A DNA stretch of 64,000 bases from Cognatiluteimonas telluris (GCF_011320095.1 NZ_JAANOY010000008.1:20538-84537), one strand, 5' to 3'. Counted from the first letter of the stretch, positions 48,185-57,758 are shown. Numbers and translations are program-made. Notes: generated by a model not told the origin, from the sequence alone.

Positions 48185-48542
48185 GGAATCCTCCTTCAGC
48201 ACATGAAGCAACGCCCCGGGCGGATGACTCGTCGAGTCGGCCATGGGGCGTTGGGGTGGAGCACGGGGTTGCGGACCTGGGCCAGCCTGCCGGCGGGCGC
48301 GCATCCCCGGGAGGCCTGCGCGCGGATGGAGCTTGCGGCGGCGTGTTCCGGAGAGGGGTCGAACGGGTCGGTCATCGGCAGGGCCCAGTGACCAGGCGGT
48401 GCAGGAATTCGCATCGCCTGGACCTTGACCCTACTCCTGCCGCCTGCCGCCGGCAAGGGACTTCCTGCCCGGTTTCGCGACATCGTCGAGGTATCCTGCC
48501 CGGACCGGGGGGCCATCCGGCGCTGGCGGACAAGCCTTTGTT
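48185..48542. other. 358-bp intergenic region with a small palindrome
   Basis: No convincing gene is visible. Bases 48226-48238 are a perfect 13-bp palindrome (GACTCG-T-CGAGTC) upstream of the YdcH-like gene that could be an operator. A 59-codon leftward frame starting at 48375 has no ribosome binding site and a composition like noncoding DNA. Confidence 0.4.
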
Positions 48543-49577
48543 TTACTTGCCTTTCTTCTTCGCGGGGTTGGCTTTTCCGGCAGCCGTCTTGGCCTTGTCG
48601 GCCTGGCTGCCGGCCATCAACGCGGCTTCCTGCCGGGCCAGGGCGGCCTCCTTTTCCCGGGCCGCCTTGAGCTTGGCCGCGGCCTGCGCGCCGACCGAAT
48701 CGACCACCGCCTCGGCCTGTTCGCGCGCGGCCGCATCGGCGTCGGCCTGCTCGCGCAGGCGCTGGGCTTCCTCAGCCTGGACCTGGGCCTGGACGCGCAG
48801 CCGTTCGGCCTCCTGGCGAGCCCGTTCGGCTTCCTGGCGGCTGGCTTCGACCAGCCATTCGCTGCGCACGCGCTCCAGGCGGTCGAGTTGCTGGCCGGTG
48901 GCCTGGGTGCGGGCGGCGAGTTCGGCAATCGCCACCCGGCGCTCGGCCAGGCGGGCCTGCCCGGCCTGGTCGCGGGCGCGTGCGCTGGCCAGGGCGTCGA
49001 GCGCCTGGTGCGCGCGCAGGCGCTCGTACGCGGCGAAAGTGTTCAGGCGCGGATCGCTGTCCAGCTTCTGCAGGCGTGCGGCCAGCGCAGCGCCGGCATC
49101 GACGAGCTTGCCGGGGACCGCCGGTGGGGGCGCGGAAACTGGAATATCCAGCGCCGATGCCGCTGGCAGGTCGTCCTGCATCTGCAGGCGCTGACCGAGC
49201 TCGACCAGTTCATTGCGCTTCTGCGCGTAGCTGGCGCGGGTTTTTGCCGCATTGCTGCTGGCCAGCGCGAACTCGCCATCGGCGCTGGCGGCAATGGCCG
49301 CCGCGCGGGCGTCGGCGTCGCGGCCGCGCGCCATGGCCGCCTGCGCCTGCGCCAGTTCGGCGCGGGCCTGGGCGATGGCGTCGGCGGCATACTGGTCGGC
49401 GTCGGCATCGTTGGCCTGGCTCACGGCCTGCTGCGCCTGGGCCAGCTCGGCCGTGGGCGGCGGCAGGGTCGCGCAGGCGCCCAGCACCGACGCGCATGTG
49501 ACGCAGGCCATCGAACGCGCAAGCCGTCGCGCGTTCGCATGCCCGCTGCGGAAGAATTGTGCGAAGCTTCGATTCAT
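48543..49577 (-). CDS. DUF4398-like lipoprotein with coiled-coil and Lys-rich tail
   Basis: The 344-residue protein has a signal sequence and lipobox VLGAC (Cys35), then a DUF4398-like region (40-130: AELAQAQQAVSQAND, QARAELAQAQAAM, SNAAKTRASYAQKRNE), and a Glu/Ala/Arg-rich coiled coil (about 230-320) ending in NPAKKKGK. It should be anchored to a membrane facing the periplasm. Relatives sit next to OmpA-family genes, but no OmpA domain is fused here. It is divergent from pilU, 93 bp apart. Confidence 0.8.
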   Translation of the reverse strand: MNRSFAQFFRSGHANARRLARSMACVTCASVLGACATLPPPTAELAQAQQAVSQANDADADQYAADAIAQARAELAQAQAAMARGRDADARAAAIAASADGEFALASSNAAKTRASYAQKRNELVELGQRLQMQDDLPAASALDIPVSAPPPAVPGKLVDAGAALAARLQKLDSDPRLNTFAAYERLRAHQALDALASARARDQAGQARLAERRVAIAELAARTQATGQQLDRLERVRSEWLVEASRQEAERARQEAERLRVQAQVQAEEAQRLREQADADAAAREQAEAVVDSVGAQAAAKLKAAREKEAALARQEAALMAGSQADKAKTAAGKANPAKKKGK

Positions 49578-49670
49578 CGGGGTGCCGTGTGGCCGGAGGG
49601 GCGTCGCGCGGTCATTTTCATCAGCTTGTGCGTCGACCGCAATGGCGGCGCGATTTTCCGGGAGCGTGTG

Positions 49671-50789
49671 ATGGATATCGGCTATTTCCTGAAGCTGATG
49701 ACGGAGAAGAATGCCTCCGACATGTTCCTCACCACCGGTGCGCCGGTGTACATCAAGGTCGAAGGCAAGCTGCACCCGCTGGGCAGCACCGGGCTTCCGA
49801 CCGGGATGGTGAAGAAAATCGCCTATTCGCTGATGGACGAAGGCCAGGTGCCGATGTTCGAGCGCGACCTGGAGCTGAACATGGCGCTGGCGCTGCAGGA
49901 CGCCGGCCGCTTCCGCGTCAACATCTTCAAGCAGCGCGGCGAAGTGGGCATGGTGATCCGTGCGATCCGCAGCGTGATCCCCTCGATCGAGGAACTGCAG
50001 CTGCCGCAGGTGCTGAAGGAAATCATCATGGCCCCGCGCGGGCTGGTGCTGCTGGTGGGATCCACCGGCTCGGGCAAGTCGACCACGCTGGCGTCGATGA
50101 TCGACTACCGCAACAGCACCACGTCGGGCCACATCCTCACCATCGAGGATCCGATCGAATACCTGCACAAGCACAAGCAGTCGATCGTCAACCAGCGTGA
50201 AGTCGGCATCGATACCCACGCCTTCCATAATGCGCTGAAGAACGCCATGCGCGAGGCGCCGGACGTGATCCTGATCGGCGAGATCCTGGACGCCGAGACC
50301 ATGGAGGCGGCGATCGCCTTCGCCGAGACCGGCCACATCTGCCTGGCGACGCTGCACTCCAACAACGCCGACCAGACCATCGAGCGCATCCTCAATTTCT
50401 TCAACGAGTCGGCGCACAAGAACATCCTGATGAACCTGGCGCTGAACCTGAAGGCGGTGATCTCCCAGCGCCTGGTGGTCGGTGTCGACGGCCGCCGCAT
50501 CCCGGCGTCCGAGGTGCTGATCAACACCCCGATGATCCGCGACCTGCTGCGCCGCGGGCAGATCCACGAGATCAAGCAGGCGATGGAGGAGTCGCTGGAA
50601 TCGGGCATGGAAAGCTTCGACCAGTGCCTGTTCCGGCTGTACAAGGAAGGCCGGGTCGAACGCGAGGAAGCCCTGCGCGCGGCCGACTCGCGCGACGGGC
50701 TGGCGTTGAAGTTCCGCCTGTCCGAAGGCTCCAGCGGCGAGCACGATCCCTACGCCGACGTGTTCGGCGGCGTGTCCAGCGCGCACTGA
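49671..50789 (+). CDS. pilU: type IV pilus retraction ATPase PilU
   Basis: The 372-residue ATPase has an N-terminal PAS-like domain, Walker A GSTGSGKS at 130-137, the Asp box TIEDPIEY and the His box ATLHSNNADQTIERI. The segment usually reading GEIRD is GEILD here (203-207). PilU works with PilT to retract type IV pili; pilT is not in the window. GGGAG lies seven bases upstream of the ATG. The long acidic C-terminal tail (SEGSSGEHDPYADVF) is characteristic of PilU. Confidence 0.95.
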   Translation: MDIGYFLKLMTEKNASDMFLTTGAPVYIKVEGKLHPLGSTGLPTGMVKKIAYSLMDEGQVPMFERDLELNMALALQDAGRFRVNIFKQRGEVGMVIRAIRSVIPSIEELQLPQVLKEIIMAPRGLVLLVGSTGSGKSTTLASMIDYRNSTTSGHILTIEDPIEYLHKHKQSIVNQREVGIDTHAFHNALKNAMREAPDVILIGEILDAETMEAAIAFAETGHICLATLHSNNADQTIERILNFFNESAHKNILMNLALNLKAVISQRLVVGVDGRRIPASEVLINTPMIRDLLRRGQIHEIKQAMEESLESGMESFDQCLFRLYKEGRVEREEALRAADSRDGLALKFRLSEGSSGEHDPYADVFGGVSSAH

Positions 50790-50805
50790 CGCTTTCCGTT
50801 GGACC

Positions 50806-50903
50806 GGCTCCAGCCGCGAGCCCTTCGCAAACGCGCGCAGAGCCAGCCCGAATCTTCACAGAACGGCATCGCCGCAAAGCTCGCGGCTCAAGCCGCTCCT
50901 ACC
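50806..50903. repeat. inverted pair of REP-like element (family 2)
   Basis: GGCTCCAGCCGCGAGCC (50806 on) and GCTCGCGGCTCAAGCCGC (50879 on) are imperfect reverse complements about 50 bp apart, between pilU and the convergent maiA. A closely similar pair lies at 60579-60656. They may stabilise transcript ends. Confidence 0.75.
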
Positions 50904-50930
50904 CGATAACCGCCCGGGCAACCGCGCTAC

Positions 50931-51593
50931 TCAGGCCCCGGGGGCGTCGGGCTGCCGCTCCGGCCGCGCGGCGTCGAACGCCGGCAGCGCCTGGCAGGAC
51001 TCCTCGATCCGCAACAGGGTCGGGTACGGCGAAAGGTCGATGGAAAACCGGCGCGCGTTGTATATCTGCGGGATCAGGCAGCAGTCGGCGATCGTCGGCA
51101 TGTGGCCATCGCAGAACGCGCCGGTGGATGGGTGGTCCTGCAACAGCGCCTCGAACGCCGCGAAGCCTTCGACCATCCAGTGCCGGACCCAGACATCGCG
51201 TTCGGGTTGCGGCACCCCCCAGTCGCGCTCGAAATACTGCAGCACGCGCAGGTTGTTCAGCGGGTGGATGTCGCAAGCCACCAGCTGCGCCAGTGCGCGG
51301 ACGCGCTGGCGATCGCGCGCCGTGGCCGGCAGCAGCGCCGGTTCGGGCCACATTTCATCCAGGTATTCGAGGATCGACAGCGACTGCCGCAGCATGCGGT
51401 GGCCGTGTTGCAGCACCGGCACCAGCTGCTGCGGGTTGTGCTGGCGGAACTGCTCGCTGTGCTGCTCGCCGCCGTCACGCAGCAGGTGCACCGGCGCGAT
51501 CTCGTAGGACAGGCCCTTGAGATTGAGCCCGATGCGCACCCGGTAGGCCGCGCTGGAGCGCCAATAGGAAAACAGGCAAAGCCGCTCGCTCAT
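50931..51593 (-). CDS. maiA: maleylacetoacetate isomerase (zeta-class GST)
   Basis: The 220-residue protein has a glutathione S-transferase fold with the zeta-class catalytic motif SSAAYRVRIGLNLKGL (about residues 11-26) and the C-terminal GHMPTIADCCLIPQIYNA block. It isomerises maleylacetoacetate to fumarylacetoacetate in tyrosine/homogentisate breakdown. The next gene upstream encodes the following enzyme, fumarylacetoacetase, so the two work in sequence. The ATG at 51593 gives the normal family length. Confidence 0.92.
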   Translation of the reverse strand: MSERLCLFSYWRSSAAYRVRIGLNLKGLSYEIAPVHLLRDGGEQHSEQFRQHNPQQLVPVLQHGHRMLRQSLSILEYLDEMWPEPALLPATARDRQRVRALAQLVACDIHPLNNLRVLQYFERDWGVPQPERDVWVRHWMVEGFAAFEALLQDHPSTGAFCDGHMPTIADCCLIPQIYNARRFSIDLSPYPTLLRIEESCQALPAFDAARPERQPDAPGA

Positions 51594-51732
51594 CGATGCC
51601 GCCACCCTCGGCTCCCCTGCCTGCGCGCGCATTCAGCGCCGGTGTCCTGCACCTTAGCCGCTGCCGCCGGGCCGGAACAGACCGCCTGTCGCGCCAAGTC
51701 GCGCGCCGGTGCCATCGGCCGGGGCCCGGGCA

Positions 51733-52722
51733 TCACGGCGCGACCTGGCGCTCGATCCGTTGCTCGATCGCCCCGAACAGGCTTTCCCCGCTGGCGGCGA
51801 GCATTTCGATGCGCACCAGGTCGCCGAAGGACAGGAACGGCGTCAGCGGCTTGCCATGCTCGAGCGTTTCCACCGTGCGCTTTTCGGCAAAGCAAGAGGC
51901 GCCCTTGCTGGTGTCCTCGTTGGCGATGGTGCCGGAACCGACGATGGTGCCGGCAGACAGCGGCCGCGTCTTCGCCGCGTGCGCCACCAGCTGCGCGAAG
52001 TCGAACTGCATGTCCACGCCCGCTTCCGGCGCGCCGAACCATTCGCCGTTGATGTGCGTGGTCAGCGGCAGGTGCAGCTTGTTGCCGCGCCAGGCGTGGC
52101 CAAGCTCGTCGGGGGTGACGAACACCGGCGACAGGGTCGAACGCGGCTTGGACTGCAGGAAGCCGAAGCCCTTGGCCAGTTCGCCCGGGATCAGGTTGCG
52201 CAGCGAGACGTCGTTGACCAGGCCGACCAGCTGGATGTGCGCCGCCGCCTGTTCCGGCGTCACCGCCATCGGCACGTCGTCGGTGACGACGACGATCTCG
52301 GCTTCCAGGTCGATGCCGTAGGCCTCGTCGACCACCCGCACCGGATCGCGCGGACCATTGAAGCCGGCGCTGGTCGCCTGGTACATCAAGGGATCGGTGT
52401 AGAAGCTCTCCGGCACCTCGGCGCCGCGGGCGCGACGCACGCGGGCCACGTGCGGCAGGTAGGCGCTGCCGTCGACGAACTCATAGGCGCGCGGCAACGG
52501 CGCCGCCAGCTGGGCGACGTCGACATCGAAGGCGCCGTCGGCGCTGCCGCCATTGAGCGCGTCGGACAGGGCATTCAGGCGCGGGGCGACATTCGACCAG
52601 TCTTCCAGCGCGCGCTGCAGCGTGGGCGCGATGCCGGTGGCGCGCACCGCGCGCGCGAGGTCGCGCGAGACGACGATGAGCGTGCCATCGCGGCCGCCTT
52701 CCTTGAGTGACCCCAGTTTCAT
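51733..52722 (-). CDS. fumarylacetoacetate hydrolase family protein
   Basis: The 329-residue protein has the FAH fold with metal ligands in YGIDLEAEIVVVTDD and the NDVSLRNLIPGE block. The region EWFGAPEAGVDMQFDFAQLV and GTIVGSGTIANED fit the short bacterial fumarylacetoacetase that ends tyrosine catabolism. Its neighbour maiA supports that role. ATG 52722 (MKLGSLKEGGRDG) is the usual start; an ATG two codons upstream exists. Homogentisate dioxygenase is not in the window. Confidence 0.92.
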   Translation of the reverse strand: MKLGSLKEGGRDGTLIVVSRDLARAVRATGIAPTLQRALEDWSNVAPRLNALSDALNGGSADGAFDVDVAQLAAPLPRAYEFVDGSAYLPHVARVRRARGAEVPESFYTDPLMYQATSAGFNGPRDPVRVVDEAYGIDLEAEIVVVTDDVPMAVTPEQAAAHIQLVGLVNDVSLRNLIPGELAKGFGFLQSKPRSTLSPVFVTPDELGHAWRGNKLHLPLTTHINGEWFGAPEAGVDMQFDFAQLVAHAAKTRPLSAGTIVGSGTIANEDTSKGASCFAEKRTVETLEHGKPLTPFLSFGDLVRIEMLAASGESLFGAIEQRIERQVAP

Positions 52723-52782
52723 GCGCATGGCCCGTGCAGTGACAGGCCGCGGATTGTACGCGTGCGCCCCGCGCCGCCGGCG

Positions 52783-53520
52783 TTAGGCGTCGCCCTGGAA
52801 ACCGCCGGCGCGATAGGTCAGCACCAGCGTGTCGCGATGTCCGGCGTCGGCAAGCGGCTGGATCGGCGTGGATTCGTGGATCACGCGGGCGTCGTCGAGC
52901 AGCAGCAGCGACCATGGCTGCGACAAGGTGAAGCGCTGGCCATTGGGACCCTCGGCCTCGAACACGCGCGTCTCGCCGCCCTTGATGCCCTCGCGGCGCA
53001 CCAGGAACACCGCGACGAAATCCACGCCGTCGCGATGCGCGCCCTCCGGCGTGGGGCGGCCGATGCCGTCGCTGGTATCGATCCGGAACTGGTGCGCCTC
53101 GACATACCAGGTGCGCTCGGGGCGCAGCTGCGAGAACTGCGTGGCCAGGCCCTGCAACAACCGCGACCACGCCGGCTGCGCGACCACCTGCGCGCTGATC
53201 GGCTCGAACCAGCGCTGCATGCCGCCATGCAGGGCGTTGTAGTCCAGCGACTGCCAGTGCGCCCGATGCGGCGCCTGGGCCACGCGGCCGTCTTCGAGGA
53301 CGAAACAGGCATGCCGGCGCTTGCGGTAGTTGCCGCCATCCTTGAGATAGGCGTCGGGCGCGAGGTCGTCCCAGCTGGGCACCAGCGCATCGAGCGCGCC
53401 GATGTCGACGCGACAGGCCTGCGCCACGGCATCGGGCCCCAGCACCGCGTAACCGCGCTCGCGCATCCGCGGCAGCAGTGCCGAGGCTGGCGTCAACGGC
53501 GCATCCAGGCGGGCGACCAT
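52783..53520 (-). CDS. 2-oxoglutarate-Fe(II) oxygenase (BsmA/2OG-Fe_Oxy_2-like)
   Basis: The 245-residue protein has iron ligands in EGAHRDGVDF (His-x-Asp), a distal His in VIHESTPIQPLADAGHRD, and an Arg in RDTLVLTYR suited to bind 2-oxoglutarate. The fold and length match the 2OG-Fe_Oxy_2 family that includes BsmA and amino-acid hydroxylases. The substrate cannot be read. AGGAG sits six bases before the ATG at 53520. It is separated from the tRNA-Gln gene by its terminator. Confidence 0.8.
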   Translation of the reverse strand: MVARLDAPLTPASALLPRMRERGYAVLGPDAVAQACRVDIGALDALVPSWDDLAPDAYLKDGGNYRKRRHACFVLEDGRVAQAPHRAHWQSLDYNALHGGMQRWFEPISAQVVAQPAWSRLLQGLATQFSQLRPERTWYVEAHQFRIDTSDGIGRPTPEGAHRDGVDFVAVFLVRREGIKGGETRVFEAEGPNGQRFTLSQPWSLLLLDDARVIHESTPIQPLADAGHRDTLVLTYRAGGFQGDA

Positions 53521-53561
53521 GGCAGGCTCCTGCGCGGCGGCGGCTTCATCCGCCCCGCAAA

Positions 53562-53590
53562 GCAGAAACCCGCGCGAGGCGGGCTTCTGC
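53562..53590 (-). terminator. intrinsic terminator of the tRNA-Gln gene
   Basis: GCAGAAACCCGC and GCGGGCTTCTGC form a 12-bp stem with one mismatch and a 5-nt loop, 13 bp beyond the tRNA CCA end. The T tract on the minus strand is weak. Confidence 0.65.
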
Positions 53591-53602
53591 GGTGTTGCGA
53601 AT

Positions 53603-53678
53603 TGGCAGCCCCGGAAGGATTCGAACCTCCGAATGCCTGAGTCAGAGTCAGGTGCCTTACCGCTTGGCGACGGGGCTA
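53603..53678 (-). tRNA. tRNA-Gln (anticodon CUG)
   Basis: The 76-nt gene folds as a standard cloverleaf: acceptor UAGCCCC paired to GGGGCUG, a D-arm CGCCAAGCGGUAAGGC like E. coli tRNA-Gln, the anticodon stem CCUGA/UCAGG with loop CUCUGAC (anticodon CUG, reading CAG), and a GGUUCGAAUCC T-arm. The 3' CCA is encoded. Confidence 0.95.
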
Positions 53679-53725
53679 TGGACTCGATTGTAGCGCCGGC
53701 GGCCGGGCGCCGGCGAACAACTGGA

Positions 53726-54118
53726 TTAACGCTTGGAGAACTGCGTGGCGCGGCGTGCCTTGTGCAGGCCGACCTTCTTGCGCTCGACTTCGCGCGCATC
53801 GCGGGTCATGAACCCGGCCTTGCGCAGCTCGCCCTTGAGCGACTCGTCGTATTCGACCAGCGCGCGGGCGATGCCCAGGCGGATGGCGCCAGCCTGGCCA
53901 GTGTTGCCACCGCCCTCGACCGTGACCAGCACGTCGAACTTGTCGGTCGACTTGGTCAGCTCCAGCGGCTGGCGCACGATCATGCGCGCGGTTTCGCGGC
54001 CGAAGAAGTCTTCGATGCTGCGCTCGTTGATGGTGATCTTGCCGTCGCCCTTGCGCAGGAACACGCGGGCAGTGGAGGACTTGCGGCGGCCGGTGCCGTA
54101 ATTCTGTGTGATTGCCAT
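53726..54118 (-). CDS. rpsI: 30S ribosomal protein S9
   Basis: The 130-residue protein matches S9, with [20 protein letters not shown] at the start, [19 protein letters not shown] in the middle and the C-terminal [17 protein letters not shown] that reaches the P-site tRNA. It follows rplM by 5 bp in the conserved rplM-rpsI operon. Confidence 0.99.
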   Translation of the reverse strand: MAITQNYGTGRRKSSTARVFLRKGDGKITINERSIEDFFGRETARMIVRQPLELTKSTDKFDVLVTVEGGGNTGQAGAIRLGIARALVEYDESLKGELRKAGFMTRDAREVERKKVGLHKARRATQFSKR

Positions 54119-54123
54119 GGTCT

Positions 54124-54552
54124 TCAGATCTCGAGCGGCTGCGGCTGCTGGGAAGCGTGCGGATGGTTCGGGCCTGCGTAGACCTTGAGCTTGCGGTACA
54201 TCGCGCGGCCCAGCGGGTTCTTCGGCAGCATGCCCTTGACCGCGATCTCGAGCACGCGCTCGGGATGGCGCTGCAGCGCCTGGGTCAGGTTCTCGGACTT
54301 CAGGTTGCCGACGTAGCCGGTGAACCGGTAGTACATCTTGTCCTGCAGCTTGTTGCCGGTCACCGCGATCTTCTCGGCGTTGATCACGACGAGGTAGTCG
54401 CCGGTATCGACGTGGGGGGTGAACACGGGCTTGTGCTTGCCGCGCAGGCGGCGGGCGAGCTCGGAGGCGAGGCGGCCCAGGGTCTTGCCCTCGGCATCGA
54501 CGACGTACCAGTCGCGCTGGACGGTCTCGTTCTTGGCAGTGAAAGTCTTCAT
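54124..54552 (-). CDS. rplM: 50S ribosomal protein L13
   Basis: The 142-residue protein is full-length L13 ([58 protein letters not shown]). It is an early-assembly protein of the large subunit. It begins the rplM-rpsI operon behind the promoter at 54674-54702. Confidence 0.99.
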   Translation of the reverse strand: MKTFTAKNETVQRDWYVVDAEGKTLGRLASELARRLRGKHKPVFTPHVDTGDYLVVINAEKIAVTGNKLQDKMYYRFTGYVGNLKSENLTQALQRHPERVLEIAVKGMLPKNPLGRAMYRKLKVYAGPNHPHASQQPQPLEI

Positions 54553-54673
54553 GCGGGGCTCTGCGGTGGGTACCTTGTCGGGCTGATACCGCCGGGAAGG
54601 CCCGGGGAATTTCGCCTCGCGTTGTGGAACTCGGACGGCCCACGCCATGGACCGGCGGGGACAAAGAAGCGGA

Positions 54674-54702
54674 ATGATAGCCGGGCAGGCGCGCAGCCGC
54701 AA
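54674..54702 (-). promoter_or_regulatory. sigma70 promoter of rplM-rpsI
   Basis: On the minus strand TTGCGG (54697-54702) and TATCAT (54674-54679) are spaced by 17 bp. They lie about 120 bp before the rplM ATG, leaving a leader long enough for the autoregulation known for rplM in other gammaproteobacteria. Confidence 0.7.
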
Positions 54703-54796
54703 CCTGAGGACCGGTTGCCAGCGCGGGGGACGCCGCCCTCGCCCTGCGGCGACGCCCACGGGTGCAGAATCCCGCCACCTCCACCGGACCCCCGCC

Positions 54797-55438
54797 ATGC
54801 CCGGACGCGACTTCACCCTGGTCGACCGCCTTCTGATGGATGCCCAGAACGCCCTGGGCACGATCCTGGGCAGCGCCCGCGCCGAACGCGCCAATCCCGC
54901 CGTCGACCGGCCGGACGTGGTGCTGGACGCGGACGAGCGCCGCCATGCCGCCGGCCTGATGCGGGTCAACCACGTCGGTGAGGTCTGCGCGCAGGCGCTC
55001 TATGTCGGCCAGGCGGCGGTCGCCCGCGACGTCCGCACGCGGGACCAGCTGCTGGCGGCCGCGCAGGAGGAGACCGACCACCTGGCCTGGTGCGCGGACC
55101 GCCTGCGCGAACTGGACAGCCGGCCCAGCCTGCTCAACCCCCTGTGGTACGCCGGCAGCTACGCGATCGGCGTCTTGGCCGGGCTGCGCGGCGATGGCTG
55201 GAACCTCGGTTTCGTGGTCGAGACCGAGCGCCAGGTCGAAGCCCACATCGCCGAGCACCTGCAGGCGCTGCCCGAAGCCGACGGCCGCAGCCGCGCCATC
55301 CTGGCCACCATGCAGGCCGACGAGGCGCGGCACGCGGACCAGGCGCAGGCACGCGGTGCGCGGGCCTTGCCGCCGCCGGTGCCGTCGTTGATGGCGGCGG
55401 CGTCGAAGTTGATGAAGACCGTTGCCTACAGGATCTGA
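54797..55438 (+). CDS. coq7: 2-polyprenyl-3-methyl-6-methoxy-1,4-benzoquinol hydroxylase (Coq7-type)
   Basis: The 213-residue protein is a di-iron carboxylate enzyme of the Coq7 family: [34 protein letters not shown] and ADEARHAD provide the Glu/His ligands. It adds the C6 hydroxyl in ubiquinone synthesis at the membrane, in place of UbiF. The ATG at 54797 is chosen by family length. It is monocistronic and divergent from rplM. Confidence 0.95.
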   Translation: MPGRDFTLVDRLLMDAQNALGTILGSARAERANPAVDRPDVVLDADERRHAAGLMRVNHVGEVCAQALYVGQAAVARDVRTRDQLLAAAQEETDHLAWCADRLRELDSRPSLLNPLWYAGSYAIGVLAGLRGDGWNLGFVVETERQVEAHIAEHLQALPEADGRSRAILATMQADEARHADQAQARGARALPPPVPSLMAAASKLMKTVAYRI

Positions 55439-55553
55439 CGGGCGCTCATGGAGCCCAGCCCCTTTCGGTAAGAGGGGCGCGCGGCAGCGGGGGTAATTGG
55501 AAGCAAAACTCGGGGCCCGAAGTTTGCGCCGCGAACTCCGGGCAGCAACTTGG

Positions 55554-56345
55554 TCATTCGACCAAATTGCGGCCGTGGAACAGCTCCTCGATCTCGCGCT
55601 TGAGCAGCGCCTCGATCTTCATCCGGTCCTTGAACGAGAGGTTCTTGGCCTTTTCCTCGAACAGGTAGTTGTCCAGGTCGAAATCCTTCAGGTGCATCTT
55701 CGTGTGGAAGATGTTCTCCTGGTAGACGTTCACGTCGAACATCTCGTAGCGCGAGCGGATGTTCTTGGCCAGGAATTCCTGGATCGAATTGATCTTGTGG
55801 TCGATGTAGTGCTTCTTGCCCTTGATGTCGCGGGTGAAGCCGCGCACCCGGTAGTCCATCACCACGATGTCCGATTCCAGCGTCTCGATCAGGTAGTTCA
55901 ACGCCTTCAGCGGCGAGATCACCCCGCAGGTGGCGACGTCGATGTCGGCGCGGAAGGTGGCGATGCCGTGCTGGGGATGCGTTTCCGGATAGGTGTGCAC
56001 GGTGATGTGCGACTTGTCCATGTGCGCGACCACCGCGTCGGAGATCACCCCGCGCGCGTCGGCGCGGTCGATCACCGGCTGCTCGGAAATCAGGATCGTC
56101 ACCGAGGCGCCCTGCGGGTCGTAATCCTGGCGGGCGATGTTGAGGATGTTGGCGCCGATGATCTCGGCGACATCGGTCAGGATCTGGGTCAGCCGGTCGG
56201 CGTTGTAGGCCTCGTCGATGTAATCGATGTAGCGCTGGCGCTGCTCCTCGGAGACGGCGTAGCAGACGTCGTAGATGTTGAACGACAACGCCTTGGTCAG
56301 GTTGTTGAAGCCCTGCAGTTTCAGGCGCGGCAGCGGTTTGACCAC
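55554..56345 (-). CDS. speD: S-adenosylmethionine decarboxylase proenzyme
   Basis: The 263-residue protein matches long-form bacterial SpeD. The self-cleavage site is the Lys-Ser of [17 protein letters not shown] (about residue 110), where Ser becomes the pyruvoyl group. It supplies decarboxylated SAM for spermidine synthesis. GTG at 56345 ([13 protein letters not shown]) is chosen because it gives the usual length; ATG at 56390 would add an unsupported 15-residue leader. It is divergent from clp across 143 bp. Confidence 0.95.
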   Translation of the reverse strand: MVKPLPRLKLQGFNNLTKALSFNIYDVCYAVSEEQRQRYIDYIDEAYNADRLTQILTDVAEIIGANILNIARQDYDPQGASVTILISEQPVIDRADARGVISDAVVAHMDKSHITVHTYPETHPQHGIATFRADIDVATCGVISPLKALNYLIETLESDIVVMDYRVRGFTRDIKGKKHYIDHKINSIQEFLAKNIRSRYEMFDVNVYQENIFHTKMHLKDFDLDNYLFEEKAKNLSFKDRMKIEALLKREIEELFHGRNLVE

Positions 56346-56488
56346 GGCGATGGGTCCAGTCGGCGGGCGAAGAGCGGGATTATGCGGCATCGCCCGTGGA
56401 GAGGGGGCATGCGTATCGCCACCGGGCCCCGGGCTCCCGGGCGGCATCGGCAATTGCGGCCGGCGTCACAACGGCCTATCTTCGGCAC

Positions 56489-57193
56489 ATGCAAGCCATC
56501 CTTCCCCGCAGCTTCGTCCCCGTGATCGCGCACGTGCAGCGCCGGCCCGCCAGCCCACTGGCACCCGACGCCGCCGCACTCGATCGTTTCCTCGGCTACT
56601 GCCATCGCCGCCGCTACCCGGCGCGCACCGATGTCTTCCGGCCGGGGGATCCCGCCGGCACGCTCTATTACGTGGTCAGCGGCTCGGTCAGCATCATCAC
56701 CGAGGAGGACGACGACCGTGAGCTCGTCCTGGGCTATTTCGGCTCTGGCGAATTCGTCGGCGAGATGGGCCTGTTCATCGAGTCCGACAAGCGCGAGGTC
56801 ATCCTTCGCACCCGGGTCGCGTGCGAGCTGGGCGAGATCAGCTACGAGCGGCTGTACCAGCTGTTCGAAGGACCCCTCGCGGGCGACGCGACCAAGATCG
56901 TCTACGCCATCGGGGCGCAGCTCTCGCGGCGCCTGCTCGATACCAGCCGCAAGGCCGGCCGCCTGGCGTTCCTGGACGTTACCGACCGCATCATCCGCAC
57001 CCTGCACGACCTGACCCGCGAACCCGAGGCGATGAGCCATCCCCAGGGCACGCAATTGCGGGTCTCGCGCCAGGAGCTGGCACGCCTGGTCGGCTGCTCG
57101 CGCGAGATGGCCGGGCGCGTGCTGAAGAAATTGCAGGCCGACGGTGTCCTCCATGCCCGCGGCAAGACGGTCGTCCTCTACGGCACCCGTTGA
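56489..57193 (+). CDS. clp: CRP-family global regulator Clp
   Basis: The 234-residue protein is very close to Xanthomonas Clp: cyclic nucleotide fold with FRPGDPAGTLYYVVSGSVSI, GYFGSGEFVGEMGLFIESD, the dimer helix LLDTSRKAGRLAFLDVTDRIIRTL and the HTH VSRQELARLVGCSREMAGRVLKKL. Clp binds c-di-GMP, which inhibits its DNA binding, and controls exopolysaccharide, exoenzymes and pili. The ATG at 56489 fits the family. Its stop overlaps the following GNAT gene. Confidence 0.96.
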   Translation: MQAILPRSFVPVIAHVQRRPASPLAPDAAALDRFLGYCHRRRYPARTDVFRPGDPAGTLYYVVSGSVSIITEEDDDRELVLGYFGSGEFVGEMGLFIESDKREVILRTRVACELGEISYERLYQLFEGPLAGDATKIVYAIGAQLSRRLLDTSRKAGRLAFLDVTDRIIRTLHDLTREPEAMSHPQGTQLRVSRQELARLVGCSREMAGRVLKKLQADGVLHARGKTVVLYGTR

Positions 57194-57663
57194 TGGCGAG
57201 CGCGCAGGCGCCCGACTGCATTCCTGCCCCTGACATCCGCGTCCGCGCGGCCGCGATCGGCGACGCCAGCGACGTCGCCTTGTTGCTCGATGCCCTTGGC
57301 TATCCGTGCAGCCGCGACGAAGCCGCCGAACGCATCGCCGTCATCCTCGGCGACCCGCGCCACCACCTGCTGCTGGCCGAAATCGGCGGCCGCGCCTGTG
57401 GCCTGGCGGCGATGGACCTGCGCTATTCACTGACCCGCGGCGCCGACCAGGCGCGGATCACCGCACTGGTGGTCAAGCCCGATTGCGGCCGCCGCGGCGT
57501 CGGCCGGCGGCTGCTGCGGGAAGTCGAAGGCATCGCGCGTCGGATGCGGGTCGCCCGCATCGAAGTCACCAGCAATCCGCGCCGCGGGGAAGCGCACGCG
57601 TTCTACCACGACTGCGGCTACGCCGACGGCTCGCGACATTTCTTCAAGCTGCTGGGGGACTGA
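57193..57663 (+). CDS. GNAT family N-acetyltransferase
   Basis: The 156-residue protein has the GNAT acetyl-CoA motif in VVKPDCGRRGVGRRLLREVE and a later NPRRGEAHAFYHDCGY segment. It starts in the stop of clp (TGATG), so the two are coupled. The substrate is unknown; a protein N-terminus or small amine is possible. Confidence 0.88.
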   Translation: MASAQAPDCIPAPDIRVRAAAIGDASDVALLLDALGYPCSRDEAAERIAVILGDPRHHLLLAEIGGRACGLAAMDLRYSLTRGADQARITALVVKPDCGRRGVGRRLLREVEGIARRMRVARIEVTSNPRRGEAHAFYHDCGYADGSRHFFKLLGD

Positions 57664-57729
57664 CCGGGCGGTGCCTGCGGACGCCGCCTGCTAGGCATCA
57701 CGCCCATCGCAGCGTGGGTCTTCCCGCGC

Positions 57730-57758
57730 CCCGGGTGCGCTCGCTTACCCGGGCTACG
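57730..57758. repeat. single REP-like element (family 1)
   Basis: This 29-bp copy matches the right arm at 3879-3908 with one base missing in the centre. It lies in the gap between convergent genes. Confidence 0.75.

Noticed and set aside
48196..48375. Small leftward open frame upstream of the YdcH-like gene
   Set aside because: No ribosome binding site, unusual composition, and it would overlap the YdcH control region.
53603..53678. tRNA-Gln gene as an attachment site for a mobile element
   Set aside because: No partial tRNA copy or integrase is nearby, and both flanks are ordinary housekeeping genes.
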